The notes beneath the pieces are model-generated. The model made no database searches. It saw only the letters and a list, made by a program, of their open reading frames with translations, and had not been told where the DNA came from. Positions 6,490 through 15,265 of a stretch of 34,635 bases of DNA are shown here, piece after piece; within the stretch, counting starts at the first letter, position 1; every line of letters begins with the position of its first letter. A program made the translations under genes and the position numbers. The DNA comes from DASPJR01 sp035628505 (GTDB lineage Bacteria > Planctomycetota > SZUA-567 > H5-PLA8). The stretch is from assembly GCA_035628505.1 (NCBI GenBank), contig DASPJR010000096.1:1-34635 (forward strand). Reading direction: 5' to 3'.

Positions 6490-8163
6490 ATGGCACCGCA
6501 GTACATCTTCACGATGGAGAACGTCCGCAAGTTTCACGACAAAAAGGAAGTGCTGAAAGGCATCTGGCTGTCCTTTTATCCTGGCGCAAAAATCGGAGTG
6601 CTCGGCGGCAACGGCGCGGGAAAATCCACATTGCTGCGCATCATGGCCGGCGTCGATAAGGATTTTGAAGGCGAGGCGCGCCCGTACAGCAAAGCGACGA
6701 TTGGATTCGTGCCGCAGGAACCGCAGCTCGATCCGACGAAGAACGTGATCGGCAATCTCGAAGATGCCGTCGCCGAAACGCGTGCGCTGCTGAAAAAGTA
6801 CGACGCTATCAATGAAAAACTGGCGACGGAACTTTCCGAAGAAGAAATGACGGCCACGCTTGAAGAGCTCACTGCAGTGCAGGAACAGATCGATGCCTGT
6901 GACGGCTTTAATCTGGACAGAAAGCTTGAAATCGCCATGGACGCGCTGCGCCTGCCGCCGGCCGACGCGGATGTAAAGACTCTGTCGGGCGGCGAAAAAC
7001 GTCGTGTGGCACTGTGCCGGGTGCTGATGCAGGCGCCGGATCTGCTGCTGCTCGACGAACCGACAAATCACCTCGATGCCGAATCCGTCGCGTGGCTTGA
7101 AAAGCATCTGAAAGACTACAAGGGTGCCGTGATCGCCGTAACGCACGACCGCTATTTCCTCGACAATGTTGCCGGATGGATCCTGGAGCTCGACCGCGGC
7201 AAGGGCATTCCCTGGGAGGGCAACTATTCATCCTGGCTCGATCAGAAAAAGAAGCGCCTGTTCGTCGAAGAAAAGCAGGAGACGGCGCGACAGAAAGCGC
7301 TCGAACGCGAACTTGAGTGGGTGCGCATGGCACCCAAAGCACGAACGGCCAAGAGCAAAGCGCGACTCGCCGCGTATGAGCAGCTCGCGGCGAAGGAAGT
7401 CGAAGTGCGCGAAGAAGCGATCGAGCTGCAGCTTCCGCCCGCACCGCACCTGGGCGACAAAGTGGTCGATTGCAAAGGCGTGTTCAAGGCCTTTGGCGAC
7501 CGTGTGCTGATCGAAAACATGGAATTCAAGCTGCCGCCGGGCGGAATCGTCGGCGTCATCGGTCCCAACGGCGCCGGCAAGACGACGCTGTTCAAGATGA
7601 TCGTCGGAACTGAGAAACCGGATGCCGGTACGATCGAGATCGGATCATCGGTGGTGCTCAGCTACGTCGATCAGAACCGCGACACGCTGGATCCTGACAA
7701 AACGCTGTACGAGGAGATCTCGGAAGGCAACGAATTTATTTATTTTGGCAAGCAGCGCATGAGCGCGCGGAGCTACTGCGCGCGATTCAATTTCAAGGGC
7801 ACGGATCAGCAGAAGAAAGTCGGCACGCTTTCGGGCGGAGAGCGCAATCGCGTGCAGCTTGCCAAGCTGCTGAAAAGAGGCGGCAACGTGTTGCTGCTCG
7901 ACGAACCGACCAACGACCTGGACGTCGATACGCTGCGCGCGCTTGAAGAAGGCCTCGAGAGTTTCTCCGGCTGCGCCGTGATCATCAGCCACGATCGCTG
8001 GTTCCTTGACCGCATTGCAACGCATATGCTCGCGTTTGAAGGCGAAGGCAAAGTGCGCTGGTTCGAAGGCAATTACCAGGCGTACGAAGCGCGCCGGCGC
8101 GAAGAACTCGGCGCGGATGCCGATCGCCCGCACCGGATGGTGTATAAGAAGCTGACGCACTAA
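6490..8163 (+). CDS. ettA: Energy-dependent translational throttle protein EttA (ABC-F)
   Basis: A 557-residue ABC-F ATPase that binds the ribosomal E site and gates entry into elongation according to the ATP/ADP ratio. It has two ATP-binding domains with no membrane spans: Walker A GGNGAGKST at residues 39-47 and GPNGAGKTT in the second half, signature motifs LSGGEKRR and LSGGERNR, and Walker B/H-loop segments LLLLDEPTNHLD and LLLDEPTNDLD. Between them lies the charged linker with the KARTAKSKARL stretch typical of EttA rather than Uup. Length matches E. coli EttA (555). The ATG at 6490 is chosen because GAGAGG lies about 7 bases upstream and the protein then aligns from its first residues; the frame is open further upstream but that part is not protein-like. 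It is monocistronic, ending at a perfect hairpin. Confidence 0.95.
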   Translation: MAPQYIFTMENVRKFHDKKEVLKGIWLSFYPGAKIGVLGGNGAGKSTLLRIMAGVDKDFEGEARPYSKATIGFVPQEPQLDPTKNVIGNLEDAVAETRALLKKYDAINEKLATELSEEEMTATLEELTAVQEQIDACDGFNLDRKLEIAMDALRLPPADADVKTLSGGEKRRVALCRVLMQAPDLLLLDEPTNHLDAESVAWLEKHLKDYKGAVIAVTHDRYFLDNVAGWILELDRGKGIPWEGNYSSWLDQKKKRLFVEEKQETARQKALERELEWVRMAPKARTAKSKARLAAYEQLAAKEVEVREEAIELQLPPAPHLGDKVVDCKGVFKAFGDRVLIENMEFKLPPGGIVGVIGPNGAGKTTLFKMIVGTEKPDAGTIEIGSSVVLSYVDQNRDTLDPDKTLYEEISEGNEFIYFGKQRMSARSYCARFNFKGTDQQKKVGTLSGGERNRVQLAKLLKRGGNVLLLDEPTNDLDVDTLRALEEGLESFSGCAVIISHDRWFLDRIATHMLAFEGEGKVRWFEGNYQAYEARRREELGADADRPHRMVYKKLTH

Positions 8164-8171
8164 CGGGTGTG

Positions 8172-8204
8172 ACGGGTGACGAGGCTCGTCACCCGTTTCT
8201 CTTC
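8172..8204 (+). terminator. Terminator of ettA
   Basis: A perfect 11-bp stem (ACGGGTGACGA / TCGTCACCCGT) with a GGC loop, followed by a T-rich tail (TTCTCTTCTT). It sits between the convergent ettA and TIM-barrel genes. Confidence 0.8.
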
Positions 8205-8205
8205 T

Positions 8206-9732
8206 TCAGACGATTTCAACAATCGCGTAGGTTTCAAGTCCGTTGAGCTCGAACACGCAGCGCGCATTTCCCGTGTCGATGACCTTCAGTTCAGGCGGCT
8301 TGACGTCCGGTGAAAAAACCTCCAGCGTTCGCCCGCCGCACTCCGGCAGCGTAATCGTCGCGCTCGAATGCTCGCTGCGATAGTTGAGCACGTGCACCCA
8401 GCGTCTTGTTCCCTTGCCCCACAGCAGTGCGATCACGCCGTCCGGCGCGTTTACGAGGATCGGCTGCGGTCCGCAGTGCGCGGCGATGTCGGGGAGGACG
8501 GTTTCGACGAGGAAGGGCGTAATTGAACTGAGATCTGCATCCATTGCACTCAATGCAGGAACGCGATAGGCGATCACACGACCTTTTCCGAGGAGCTTCT
8601 CGAAACGGCGAACCGGCTCTTCGGCTTCCAGGCTTTCAAGCCACGTTCCGCCGCGTTCTGTGAAGTGCTGGAGCATCATTTTCAATTCGGACGAAGGCGA
8701 TTCAAGAAACAGCGTGCTGAGCAGACCGTACTTCTTCAGGTCGAAATTATCGATCTGATGCGCGGGAATCACGTCGTACTGGATGTTCGCGCGCGCGAGC
8801 AGCGACGTATAAACAGAGGAGGCGTAAACCGCGTCGGAATTCATGATCAGTCCGACGGAGCCGATAGGTTGTGAGCCGGCGAGGCGCGACGCGGCATCGG
8901 CATGAAAGGCGAGAAAATTTTCCGGAGTGCGTTGATCGGCGAACGTTCCACCGCTGGCAAGAATCTCCGCCGCCGCATTCGCGAGTTCACGCGGTGAGAG
9001 CTCTCCTGCGTAGAAGCCCTTTGCGGACGTCGTGTCGCGGCCATTAAGTTCATAAAGAAATTTGAGTTCGCCAAGATTCGTCCGCAGCACCGTATCGCTG
9101 CTGAATCCGGGCTTCATTCCGGCAGGATCGATGATCACCGGAAAATGTGCGGCGATTGGCGAGTCAATTTGCGGACGTCCGCAGAAGATAAATTCAGAGT
9201 AACGTTCGCCGAGGCTGCCTTTTGCGGATGCCTGAAGGGCGTTTAAGAATGCGATGCCTTGCTCTTCGTCAGCGTGCAGCGGCGTGAACCAGATGCCATC
9301 AAAGCCTTCGTCAATTGCAGCCAGCATTTGCGCGCGCACGAAGTTTTGCCAGCCGCAATGCGTCACATCCGCAAAAACCATGGAGCCGTTCAATGTCTTA
9401 GCGAGCGCACCGCGTTCGTCGCGTTTCATCCACTGCTCTGCCGTTGGAGTAAGGCGCAGAAGCGCATCGTGGTTATAGGAGTCGAAGTTCATCGAAGCGA
9501 TGAGCTTGATCTTCTTTTTCTTCAGCAGCGCCAACGCGCTCTGTGTCTCAGTACAGGTCCTTAAAGCAGTGAACTGCTCCCAGCTGATGATGACCGCCGT
9601 AAACTTTTTTCGGATGAGGTCCTTTGCGATCCTGTTGGAAAGTGCTTCTCCCAGTAGATCGAGGCGCAGCTTCGAGCGCTGGGCCCACAATGGGAGTTTA
9701 AGCTGGGTACGGGGCTGATTGGTGACGGCCAT
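8206..9732 (-). CDS. Putative glycosidase-like TIM-barrel protein with GATase-like domain
   Basis: A 508-residue protein without signal peptide or membrane span. Residues ~40-200 have the alternating pattern of a TIM barrel (AVIISWEQF, IKLIASMNFDSYN, GFDGIWFTPLH). Residues ~285-370 look like the class-I glutamine-amidotransferase-like fold known as the beta-galactosidase trimerisation domain (GSVGLIMNSDAVY, LLARANIQYDVIP, HFTERGGTWL). The C-terminus (~430-508) is a small beta-domain (RWVHVLNYRSEHSSATITLP). This order of barrel, GATase-like fold and beta-domain is that of GH42-type and related glycosidases, but catalytic glutamates cannot be placed with confidence. A GAGG site lies 5 bases before the ATG. 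The gene stands alone between two terminators. It may be an intracellular hydrolase of oligosaccharides; function not recognised with certainty. Confidence 0.6.
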   Translation of the reverse strand: MAVTNQPRTQLKLPLWAQRSKLRLDLLGEALSNRIAKDLIRKKFTAVIISWEQFTALRTCTETQSALALLKKKKIKLIASMNFDSYNHDALLRLTPTAEQWMKRDERGALAKTLNGSMVFADVTHCGWQNFVRAQMLAAIDEGFDGIWFTPLHADEEQGIAFLNALQASAKGSLGERYSEFIFCGRPQIDSPIAAHFPVIIDPAGMKPGFSSDTVLRTNLGELKFLYELNGRDTTSAKGFYAGELSPRELANAAAEILASGGTFADQRTPENFLAFHADAASRLAGSQPIGSVGLIMNSDAVYASSVYTSLLARANIQYDVIPAHQIDNFDLKKYGLLSTLFLESPSSELKMMLQHFTERGGTWLESLEAEEPVRRFEKLLGKGRVIAYRVPALSAMDADLSSITPFLVETVLPDIAAHCGPQPILVNAPDGVIALLWGKGTRRWVHVLNYRSEHSSATITLPECGGRTLEVFSPDVKPPELKVIDTGNARCVFELNGLETYAIVEIV

Positions 9733-9795
9733 GCGGTCCTCAAGATTGCTTGATTGCTAAAGAGGAATCGGCAAGTCGCCGGGACCCGCACCAAT

Positions 9796-9823
9796 AAAAA
9801 ACGACGGGCTTGAAAGCCCGTCG
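9796..9823 (-). terminator. Terminator of the thioredoxin-GT2-LAB_N group
   Basis: A 9-bp stem (CGACGGGCT / AGCCCGTCG) with a 4-base loop. On the minus strand it is followed by six T. A-rich sequence on the other side may let it work in both directions. Confidence 0.85.
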
Positions 9824-9852
9824 CGCAAAAAAATCACTCAGGAAAAAAAGGT

Positions 9853-10257
9853 TCAGTCGTTTACGCCGGCCGGCTTCATCGCGGCAACGCGCACGGACAC
9901 GGCTTTGCGGGGCTCGGCCGGCGCGGCGGCCTTGGCTGCCGCGGCGCGGGCTTCAGCTTTTTTTTCGTGGGTCAGGTCCAGGTACAGGTTGTATCCGGCG
10001 ATGAAACTTGGAAAGAGATTGCTCAGCACGCCAACCATGTCCTGCTTGGGGCTGAACACGAAGTACGCCAGCAGGATGCAACTGCCGATCATGCTCATCA
10101 CCCAGAATATCCGCGGCGTCACGGGCTTGCCCGCTTTGCGCGAATAGTACATCTGCACAAACCAGCGGCCGGTGAACATCGCCACGCCCAGAAGCCCGAA
10201 AAGCTTCCAGCCCGTCACGACGACTTCTGTCCCGAATAACAGGAACTTGAATTCCAT
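9853..10257 (-). CDS. LAB_N-domain membrane protein
   Basis: A 134-residue protein of the family named for the N-terminal part of some lipid-A-disaccharide synthases (LAB_N). It shows the family core WKLFGLLGVAMFTGRWFVQMYYSRKAGKPV followed by P.IFW.MS.IG, and three hydrophobic helices in the first ~100 residues. A cytoplasmic Ala/Lys-rich tail follows. Stand-alone LAB_N proteins are found beside GT2 glycosyltransferases and are thought to belong to lipid-linked sugar transfer at the inner membrane; the exact biochemical role is unproven. The ATG at 10257 has a GGGAGAGG motif just upstream. It lies 36 bases after the GT2 gene and is followed by a strong terminator, so the two are very likely one transcript. 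Confidence 0.88.
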   Translation of the reverse strand: MEFKFLLFGTEVVVTGWKLFGLLGVAMFTGRWFVQMYYSRKAGKPVTPRIFWVMSMIGSCILLAYFVFSPKQDMVGVLSNLFPSFIAGYNLYLDLTHEKKAEARAAAAKAAAPAEPRKAVSVRVAAMKPAGVND

Positions 10258-10293
10258 CAAACCTCTCCCAAGCCTGTGCAGCGAAAGGAAGGA

Positions 10294-11019
10294 TTATAGT
10301 TCTTCGATCTCGTAATGCAAGCGGCGGGTTTGCATCCAGCGCACAGCGAACGCGTCGCGAAGCGCTGTAAACGTGCGGCCGAGGCCTCCGCCGTACTTGG
10401 GAGTTCCCGCCTCGCGCGGGCGGTGGTTGACGTCGATTTCGACGACTTTCCCGTCCTGCATGCGGATGAGCGTCGTAAAAAAGCGGTGCATGCCGCGGAA
10501 GATTTTCATGCGCTTGGCGTACTCGGCGCGGAACGCTTTGAGGCTGCAGCCCGTATCCCGTATAGGATCGCCGGTCAGCCAGATGCGAACGCCATTGGCG
10601 ATGCGCGATTGCAGCTTGCGGAAGCCGCTGTCCTGGCGTTGCGCGCGGCGGCCGGCTGCGCAGGCGGGCTGATCGGGCCCTTCGAGCGCGGCGATGAGCT
10701 TGCCGATGTCGGCCGGGTCGTTCTGCAGATCGGCATCAATCAGCACGATGTACTTTCCAGCCGCGGCGCGGATGCCCGCCTCAAACGCGCCCGACTGGCC
10801 CTGGTTTTTTTTCAGGCGGACAATGCGCAGCGCCGGATAGGACGGTTTGAGTTTCAGCAGGATGTCCCGCGTGCCATCGGTTGAACAATCGTCGGCGCAG
10901 ACGATTTCATACGGACGGCCCAGTTTCTTCAGCTCGCGGTCGGCTTCGACGACGAAGTTTTCGATGCACTCCTTCTCGTTGTAGACAGGGGCGACCAGCG
11001 AAATATCGATCGTGCTCAT
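10294..11019 (-). CDS. Family 2 glycosyltransferase (dolichyl-phosphate-mannose-synthase-like)
   Basis: A GT2 enzyme of about 241 residues that probably transfers a sugar from a nucleotide-sugar to a polyprenyl phosphate on the cytoplasmic membrane face. Motifs: the N-terminal SLVAPVYNEKECIENF, the nucleotide-binding DDCSTDGT, the DxD-type DADLQNDP, and the acceptor-side DTGCSLKAFR and HRPREAGTPKYG, which are typical of DPM1/ArnC-type enzymes. It lacks the two C-terminal membrane helices of ArnC, so the adjacent LAB_N membrane protein could supply the anchor. The ATG at 11019 is given; a TTG at 11028, three codons earlier, has better spacing (AAGGA 5 bases upstream) and is a real alternative. 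The upstream neighbour is a TlpA-like thioredoxin, 130 bases away. Confidence 0.92.
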   Translation of the reverse strand: MSTIDISLVAPVYNEKECIENFVVEADRELKKLGRPYEIVCADDCSTDGTRDILLKLKPSYPALRIVRLKKNQGQSGAFEAGIRAAAGKYIVLIDADLQNDPADIGKLIAALEGPDQPACAAGRRAQRQDSGFRKLQSRIANGVRIWLTGDPIRDTGCSLKAFRAEYAKRMKIFRGMHRFFTTLIRMQDGKVVEIDVNHRPREAGTPKYGGGLGRTFTALRDAFAVRWMQTRRLHYEIEEL

Positions 11020-11149
11020 TCGTGACAACGTCTTCCTTGGGCCCGGTAACGGGCGCGGATTTTAGAGTCCGCGTCCGGAAACGCAAAACGCAAATTCAGC
11101 CGCGCCTGCAGCGGAATGAAATTTTCAGCGCATGGAACAGCAGTAGAGC

Positions 11150-12085
11150 TCAGGGCGTCTCTTTCAGCAGCGCCTTGATGGCTTCGTCCAGTTCTTGCGA
11201 GTGGATATTGACGTGGCGGATAATGCCTTTGCGGTCCAGCAGGAACAGCGAGGGAATGCTTTGAATGCCCCACTTTTCCGCGATCGCCTGGTCGCGCGCA
11301 ATCGTCCAGGTGGCGCCGGCTTTTTTCGTGGCGGCCTGGGCCGCTTCGTCGGTCTGATCGAGATTGATGCCCAATATCTCGAGTCCCGCTTCCTTGTGCT
11401 GCTTATACATCTGCACCAGCCCCGGCATCATGCGCATGCACGGTCCGCACCAGCCGGCCCAGAAATCGATCAGCAGGACCTTGCCCTTAAACTTTCCAAA
11501 GGTGACCTCCTGTCCGGCCAGATCTTTTGTCTTGATCTCCGGCGGAGCTTTGCCGGGCTTGAGGTTCTCCTGTGCCGCTTTCTGCGCGGCCATCTGGTCC
11601 TGCATTTCCTTGAACTGCGCGGAAATCTGTTCATACATTTTCTCATCGAGCGGCTTGATATTATTGAGCGCGGTCTGCGCGGCGCTCATGTCGCCTTTGG
11701 CGACCTGCCCCTGCGCCACCATGGTCCAGCACATGGCCACGCGCTTCACGTCAACGCCTGCCGCGGGCGCAACGGTGGTGGCAAACTCCGAATATTCGAG
11801 CGCCTTGGGATGGCGTGTTTGCGTCAGAAGCATAGCCAGGTTAAACGCGGCTTCGAAGCCTTCGGGCGTCTTGGGATTGGCTTTGGCGAATTTGCTGTAC
11901 TTATCAAGCGCCACTTCGATGTACGTCATGATCTGCTCGCGCGTCGGCTGATCTGGCGGCTGCAGCGTTTCGAGTTCTTTCTGAATGGATTCAAATTCGC
12001 GTTTGCGTGCGTCCGGCGTGGCCGCATCCCCGGCCAGCAGCGATAGCGAGCACAGCAAAAAAGCCGATAGAATCAAACCGTTCAT
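11150..12085 (-). CDS. Exported TlpA/ResA-like thioredoxin with N-terminal helical domain
   Basis: A 311-residue protein with a signal peptide (residues 1-19), a helical, TPR-like middle part (about 25-165; PEGFEAAFNLAMLL and similar) and a C-terminal thioredoxin fold (about 178-310). The active site is WAGWCGPC with Cys213 and Cys216, the cis-proline lies in IQSIPSLFLLD, and the KGKVLLIDFWA strand is typical of TlpA/ResA. Such proteins reduce or shuffle disulfides outside the cytoplasm, for example in cytochrome c maturation. The CxxC pair is intact, so it is probably an active oxidoreductase. An AAGGA site is 7 bases before the ATG. No cytochrome-maturation gene is adjacent, though a diheme cytochrome c lies 7 kb away. 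Confidence 0.9.
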   Translation of the reverse strand: MNGLILSAFLLCSLSLLAGDAATPDARKREFESIQKELETLQPPDQPTREQIMTYIEVALDKYSKFAKANPKTPEGFEAAFNLAMLLTQTRHPKALEYSEFATTVAPAAGVDVKRVAMCWTMVAQGQVAKGDMSAAQTALNNIKPLDEKMYEQISAQFKEMQDQMAAQKAAQENLKPGKAPPEIKTKDLAGQEVTFGKFKGKVLLIDFWAGWCGPCMRMMPGLVQMYKQHKEAGLEILGINLDQTDEAAQAATKKAGATWTIARDQAIAEKWGIQSIPSLFLLDRKGIIRHVNIHSQELDEAIKALLKETP

Positions 12086-12194
12086 TGCCCAGTCCTTTCA
12101 TGCTGCGGGGGGAGCAAACCACACGGATAGCAAGGCTATAAGAATGCCGCGTTCGGCAGCGAAAGCCAGTAAAACCTTGAGGGACTCCGGCCGG

Positions 12195-12223
12195 TTGACG
12201 CTGGATGTCGAGCCGCATACTCC
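12195..12223 (+). promoter_or_regulatory. Weak candidate promoter of the GH-A-like gene
   Basis: TTGACG, a 17-base spacer, then TACTCC. The -35 is good and the -10 poor. It lies about 130 bases before the start codon at 12351. Confidence 0.28.
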
Positions 12224-12350
12224 GATCTGAAGCCGGGGCTAAGACTCTGGGATGGAGCGAAATAAACCGGTGCCCAGACCCGTCTGCTCATTTCGGCATA
12301 ACTTTAGCACGAGACTTTCTCGTGAAGCCGGATCAGAATTCGAGGTGCTC

Positions 12351-13340
12351 ATGTGTTGGTTTATCACACTGCTTGTGTTGGGAATCGCGGCAGGCACGCT
12401 GCCGGCAGGCGAAAGCATGTCCTTTGGCGTGGCGCCGACGCCCAGGAATTTCCCCGCTCACTCCCGTGAGGACATTCAGGACATGTTCAAACGCAGCGCT
12501 GAGCTTGGATCTCACGCGATGTTTATCTACCAGTGGAGCCAGGCCGATCTGTTCGACGTTGCCGGCAATATGACGGCGCTCGCGAAAGCACAGGGCTTGA
12601 CTGTGACGCTGTCCCTCAGCCCGACAAAACTGGACAAGCGCGGCGAGCTGGACCTGCCGCAGGCGCTGCGCGAACGCTGCGCGCCACAGGTGTCGTTTGC
12701 CAATCCGCTGCTCAGTGCGGAGTTCTCTGCGGCGGCGGTGCGGCTCGCGAGCCTGAAGCCGGCTTATCTTTGCCTGGCAACAGAGATTAATTTTCTCGCG
12801 ATCGCAGATATCAAGGAATACGTCGCCTTCGCCGCTGCCTGCCACCGCGCGTACCCGCTGATCAAAGCCGCCTCGCCGCAGACTCAAGTGTATGTCTCAT
12901 TTCAATGGGACATCTTCAGGCTGATGGACACGAGAGAGCCGGCGAAAATTGACGAGCATTCAAAGTTAATCGATGTGTTCCGGCCGGCGCTTGATACTGT
13001 CGCATTCACAAGCTATCCAGCGGAAATTACCGGCACGCCCGCGGCAATGCCTCCGGATTATTACGCCGGAATTCTGCGTCACGTGAAAGCATCCGACACG
13101 GTGATTTTCAGTGAACTGGGCTGGCCCTCCGGCGGAAAAGGCAGCGAAGCTCAGCAGGCCGAGTTCATCCGGCGACTTCCGGCATTAATGGAAAAAGTCC
13201 GCCCGAAAGTTGTGGTCTGGTCGCTGCTGCATGACGTCAACCATCCGGCGCTTGGCGTGTCGTTGAGCTCCACCGGCCTGCGGACAAGCAGAGGCGAAGA
13301 AAAGGCGGCCTGGTCCGCGTGGCGCCGGCTGAGGCAGTAG
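12351..13340 (+). CDS. Exported clan GH-A-like putative glycoside hydrolase
   Basis: A 329-residue protein with a signal peptide of about 20 residues (MCWFITLLVLGIAAGTLPAG). The rest reads as a TIM barrel. A strand ending in SELGWPSGG puts Glu255 where clan GH-A enzymes such as GH17 and GH53 have their nucleophile. LCLATEINFLA puts Glu145 at the place of the acid/base, but with Thr where nearly all GH-A enzymes have Asn. The Tyr-containing segment FTSYPAE and the Trp-rich VVVWSLLHDV also fit the fold. The nearest families are endo-beta-galactanase/glucanase types; the substrate is not deduced. A GAGGTG motif precedes the ATG at 12351; the longer upstream frame lacks protein character. It is divergent from the thioredoxin gene and convergent with the next one. 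Confidence 0.7.
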   Translation: MCWFITLLVLGIAAGTLPAGESMSFGVAPTPRNFPAHSREDIQDMFKRSAELGSHAMFIYQWSQADLFDVAGNMTALAKAQGLTVTLSLSPTKLDKRGELDLPQALRERCAPQVSFANPLLSAEFSAAAVRLASLKPAYLCLATEINFLAIADIKEYVAFAAACHRAYPLIKAASPQTQVYVSFQWDIFRLMDTREPAKIDEHSKLIDVFRPALDTVAFTSYPAEITGTPAAMPPDYYAGILRHVKASDTVIFSELGWPSGGKGSEAQQAEFIRRLPALMEKVRPKVVVWSLLHDVNHPALGVSLSSTGLRTSRGEEKAAWSAWRRLRQ

Positions 13341-13373
13341 CGTTGCACCTGAAAGGCCGCATTTCTGAAGAGC

Positions 13374-15161
13374 TCACTTCCGCTGGCCTGTTGCTTTCAG
13401 GACCGGCGGATACGAAATTTCGCACGTGCCGGGCGTCTTGCCGAATTTGATAAAATCGGAAACTTCGTAAAAGATGAAGCCTGAGAATCTGCCCGAATTC
13501 TCAATGCGCTGCAGCTCCGCCGCCAGCTGTTCGTTACCATGTTTGACGTAGCGGTTGACATACAGCGGCAGATTCGTCTCCTTGCAGCGCGCGATCATCT
13601 CCTGCGTCGTGGCGTCGTCGAAGATGCTCTTGAAGGGCAGCGAGAAGAACCGCAGTATGGCTCCATCCATGAGTTTTTCGCTGGTCCAGGTTTTCCAGTC
13701 GAAGTGAATATTGGCCGGGTAGGCCAGCAAGCGTTCGGGCGGAGGGACCGGACGGAAAAAGTCCATCTGCAGATTGTAGCGCATGCGTTTTCCGGCGGCT
13801 TGGAGCTTCCGTTTGCAGCTTCTCAGGAAGTCGGTGTAGGCGGCGCCGCGCACCTTTGCGATGTTTGCAGTAATCTCGCCGCTCATGCCCTTGCACTTTT
13901 CCAGCACTGCGGCATTAAAACCGTAGTCCTGCGGCCGGTCGGTATGGGTGCTGTGGTTCTCTTCGCGGAAATCAATGCCGTCGACGCCCGCGGCGATCAT
14001 TGCATCAATGCATTGGAGCCAGAATTTCTGAACCGCAGGCTCGGTCTCGCACAATGCGCCGGGAAGGTATTCATTGCGGCCGCGCGCAAACGCGACGATG
14101 CCCGTCTTGCCGTCTGTGTTCGGCGCGTCGAGCGTCACGGCCATGGCGCCCCAGCCGTAGTCGAACGAGAGGCCGCCATTTCGAAAATCCATCAGCGAAG
14201 CGCACCACACCGTCCGGCCTGTCGCAAAGACGCCCGGAATCTCGCGGCCAGCTTCATCGAGCGCTGAGAGGATGGCGGTGCCGGAATTGACGAAATCGGG
14301 CTTGCCTGCCGTGAAGTCGGTGGTGACCAGAACGTATTTGTCCATCAGATTCAGGCCTGAAAGCGTGAGCACCCTTACTGAATCACCTTTGCGGGTCAGC
14401 AGGTTCCCAGCGTGATCCCGCACCTCTGCCCGTGTGGGTTCAACAGTCTCGCTGAGCGAGAATTCAACCGGTTTGCGTTGATAGCGGAAGTTGTCGGGGC
14501 TGGTCCAGATCTGCAGATTCTCTTTTTTGATCCGCGTCGGTGTGGCATCTTTCTTGATCAGGCGAAGTGACACGATTGGCGCGTCGGGCGGGGCGCCGGC
14601 AGGGTCATCGGCGCGCCGCTTGATGCGTAGCTCCGGATGTTCCCTGACGAATGGATCCATCCACGCCAGGCGGCCGCCAACGCATTCAAGCAAACCCCAT
14701 TGCTTCGCCTCGGGTGAACCTTCCGGAAAGGTAACGCCCGGGCCCGTCTCGTATGGCTTGAAGTACGCGTAAACCTCCAGGCCGTGACGATGGCCGGCCT
14801 CGACAGCCACCTTGAGCGGGTTGCCTAGATTCCGGTACGTGGCTGCTAAATGTTTCCAGCCTCCGTTGTAATCTTTCTCAAACCCGCTCGGAGTAAGATA
14901 GCCGCCGCGCTCATCGCCATAATACGACCAGCTCACGCGGCTGATGCCCAGCTCTTTAAGCCGGATCATCAGCGCGTCGATGTCCGCGGCTGTGATCTCG
15001 CGTCCGCAAAGCAACGCATCGTCGACGAAATCCACCATTGCTTCGCGAGCAACACTCGGCTTGTTCTCGTTCGCGGCGGCAGGCTGCTCCCCCGCCACGC
15101 CGCGCGCGCCGAACGCGGACAAAAGACTCGCAACAAACAATAGAGCGCGCGTGACTCTCAT
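13374..15161 (-). CDS. Secreted glycosyl-hydrolase-like (GHL10-type) protein
   Basis: A 595-residue protein with a signal peptide (MRVTRALLFVASLLSAFGARGVAG). The N-terminal strand-helix units (ALMIRLKELGISRVSWSYYG; GLEVYAYFKPYE) and the later GVDGIDFREENHSTH and RMRYNLQMDF segments have the pattern of TIM-barrel 'GHL' hydrolase-like families such as GHL10. A beta-rich insert of about 150 residues sits in the middle (about 195-350). The Asp/Arg/Glu cluster in DGIDFREENH is the best active-site candidate. A GAGGGAG site lies 5 bases before the ATG. It follows the DUF2314 gene by about 105 bases on the same strand. Extracellular carbohydrate cleavage is inferred from fold only. Confidence 0.6.
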   Translation of the reverse strand: MRVTRALLFVASLLSAFGARGVAGEQPAAANENKPSVAREAMVDFVDDALLCGREITAADIDALMIRLKELGISRVSWSYYGDERGGYLTPSGFEKDYNGGWKHLAATYRNLGNPLKVAVEAGHRHGLEVYAYFKPYETGPGVTFPEGSPEAKQWGLLECVGGRLAWMDPFVREHPELRIKRRADDPAGAPPDAPIVSLRLIKKDATPTRIKKENLQIWTSPDNFRYQRKPVEFSLSETVEPTRAEVRDHAGNLLTRKGDSVRVLTLSGLNLMDKYVLVTTDFTAGKPDFVNSGTAILSALDEAGREIPGVFATGRTVWCASLMDFRNGGLSFDYGWGAMAVTLDAPNTDGKTGIVAFARGRNEYLPGALCETEPAVQKFWLQCIDAMIAAGVDGIDFREENHSTHTDRPQDYGFNAAVLEKCKGMSGEITANIAKVRGAAYTDFLRSCKRKLQAAGKRMRYNLQMDFFRPVPPPERLLAYPANIHFDWKTWTSEKLMDGAILRFFSLPFKSIFDDATTQEMIARCKETNLPLYVNRYVKHGNEQLAAELQRIENSGRFSGFIFYEVSDFIKFGKTPGTCEISYPPVLKATGQRK

Positions 15162-15265
15162 CCATACTCCCTCGGTAGTTTAACCTTCAGCGTACGCAGC
15201 GCCCAAAGCGCGTCAACGCGGCAGTTGCACGGCCGTAAGAGACTCCTGCGGTACAAAGAGAAGTG

